From NCBI GenBank assembly GCA_002212985.1, contig NBMY01000089.1, forward strand, positions 1 to 61,677: a stretch of DNA of 61,677 bases, given 5' to 3'. Below, piece by piece: positions 60,852-61,677 of the stretch; position 1 is the stretch's first letter; each line of letters begins with the position of its first letter. The stretch is from Sphingobacteriales bacterium TSM_CSS (lineage in GTDB: Bacteria; Bacteroidota; Bacteroidia; Chitinophagales; UBA2359). The position numbers and the translations under genes are program-made. The notes beneath the pieces were generated by a model. It had not been told where the DNA came from, did no database searches, and saw only the letters and a list, made by a program, of their open reading frames with translations.

Positions 60852-61677
60852 GTACGGCAGGTAAATATGTATTGATTGGTTTGCTGGTGTTAGCAATGGG
60901 CTTTTTGTCCTTTTACCTCAGCACTATACTAACCTATATGTTAATGGCAGCTATTTTTTCCATATTGGGACGCCCCATTATGGATACCCTCATGCGGGTA
61001 AAAATAGGGCGTTTTAAACTGCCGCCCGGTTTTTGTGCGTTGCTTACCCTTTTGTTTTTTTACTTAGTAATTGTTGGTTTTCTGGGTGTTTTTTTGCCTC
61101 TTGTGGTGCAGGAAATACAAATGATAGCCTCCATAGATTTTGAAGCTCTGGGTACAGCAATGAGCAAGCAATTGCGCGAAATTGATGAATTTATTCTAAA
61201 ATACGACCTTACCCTAAACAACAAAAGCTCTACCGATATGCTTCGGGAGAGCATTGCCTCTTTTGTAAATATGACCAACGTGTCAGACATTTTCAGCACT
61301 TTTTTGGGTTGGATGGGCAACCTGTCGGCAGCCGTGTTTTCGGTAAGTTTCATAACCTATTTTTTTCTTACCGATAACAAAGCCATATTTCAACTGGCAC
61401 AGCGCTTTATACCTGCCAAGTTTGAAGAAAAGTTTCACCATGTAGTAGATACCACCAAGACCCTGCTTACCCGCTACTTTGTGGGCGTACTTATACAAAT
61501 TACGCTGGTAGGCGGACTAACCACTATAGGTATGCTTATTTTTGGGGTTCGGTATGCGCTGCTCATTGGTTTTTTTGCAGCGGTTATGCAAATAATTCCA
61601 TACTTAGGGCCAATTATAGGCATGGTTTTCGGGTTGTTTGTTGCCATTACCACTGCCATTGAACAAGATTTGTACGT
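60848..61677 (+). CDS. AI-2E family (PerM-like) transporter, partial at the right edge
   Basis: The first 276 residues are visible; the rest lies beyond the window. Membrane segments are at ~6-45 (LIGLLVLAMGFLSFYLSTIL), ~62-88 (FCALLTLLFFYLVIVGFLGV), then a soluble stretch (~90-150), and further segments at ~155-180, ~210-240 and ~245-270, where ALLIGFFAAVMQIIPYLGPI is the family hallmark. The role is transport of small molecules; AI-2 is not implied. The start ATG 60848 follows DUF1599 by 139 bp. Confidence 0.9.
   Translation, partial: MSTAGKYVLIGLLVLAMGFLSFYLSTILTYMLMAAIFSILGRPIMDTLMRVKIGRFKLPPGFCALLTLLFFYLVIVGFLGVFLPLVVQEIQMIASIDFEALGTAMSKQLREIDEFILKYDLTLNNKSSTDMLRESIASFVNMTNVSDIFSTFLGWMGNLSAAVFSVSFITYFFLTDNKAIFQLAQRFIPAKFEEKFHHVVDTTKTLLTRYFVGVLIQITLVGGLTTIGMLIFGVRYALLIGFFAAVMQIIPYLGPIIGMVFGLFVAITTAIEQDLY

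Noticed and set aside
1..61677. tRNA, rRNA, insertion sequences or prophage genes
   Set aside because: None could be recognised by eye on either strand; a covariance-model search was not possible.

Overview
The window looks like chromosome of a Bacteroidota bacterium, probably from the Chitinophagales/Sphingobacteriales side of the phylum. The evidence is two kinds of type IX secretion C-terminal sorting domain (type A and gliding-motility type B), many Calx-beta and PKD surface domains, DUF2851 and DUF1599 genes, a bacterial GGGP-synthase homologue, and repeated matches to the Bacteroidota promoter -7 box TAnnTTTG with few Shine-Dalgarno sites. No rRNA, tRNA, CRISPR array or transposase was recognised.

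Layout. 1-5158 (minus) is the N-terminal part of a giant Calx-beta repeat protein that runs off the left edge. It has no signal peptide and starts inside a domain. 5215-10126 (plus) is a complete type I export set: C39-peptidase ABC transporter, TolC-like channel and HlyD-like adaptor, followed by a small P-loop kinase. 10893-18735 holds a diheme cytochrome c lipoprotein, an FHA-FHA-ABCG transporter, an M48 protease, a ChaN-like protein, a DinB-like protein and a DEAD-box helicase.

18765-25766 (all minus) is a glycan/lipid-type cluster: asparagine synthetase, a UbiA-type prenyltransferase with a large extra membrane half, two paralogous glycosyltransferase-like proteins, and a UDP-sugar epimerase between them. 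It is divergent from 26080-28292 (plus), a tightly overlapping trio of a YidD-domain protein with an N-terminal signal-like segment and two related exported proteins with TPR-like regions and a C-terminal membrane hairpin. The region between the two clusters carries a good -33/-7 promoter on each strand.

28427-46519 is mostly housekeeping and envelope work: SIMPL protein, VWA protein, a T9SS propeller protein, an esterase, two tandem S41 proteases, an M3 peptidase, an NfeD-flotillin pair, dapD, dprA, an esterase-like protein lacking its nucleophile, an NlpC/P60 lipoprotein and a TlpA-like lipoprotein. 46689-61677 holds gatB, an NAD(P)-binding protein with an MFS transporter, a polytopic membrane protein whose 3' end overlaps a long inverted repeat, DUF2851, a 1365-residue PKD/T9SS-B protein, a glucosaminidase-LysM protein, a GGGP synthase homologue, a VOC protein, folP, DUF1599 and the start of an AI-2E family transporter.

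The best candidates for something undescribed are the asnB-UbiA-GT-SDR-GT cluster with its fused prenyltransferase, the exported YidD-like operon, and the headless Calx-beta giant facing the type I exporter. Gene functions are inferred from motifs read by eye; no database search was possible.
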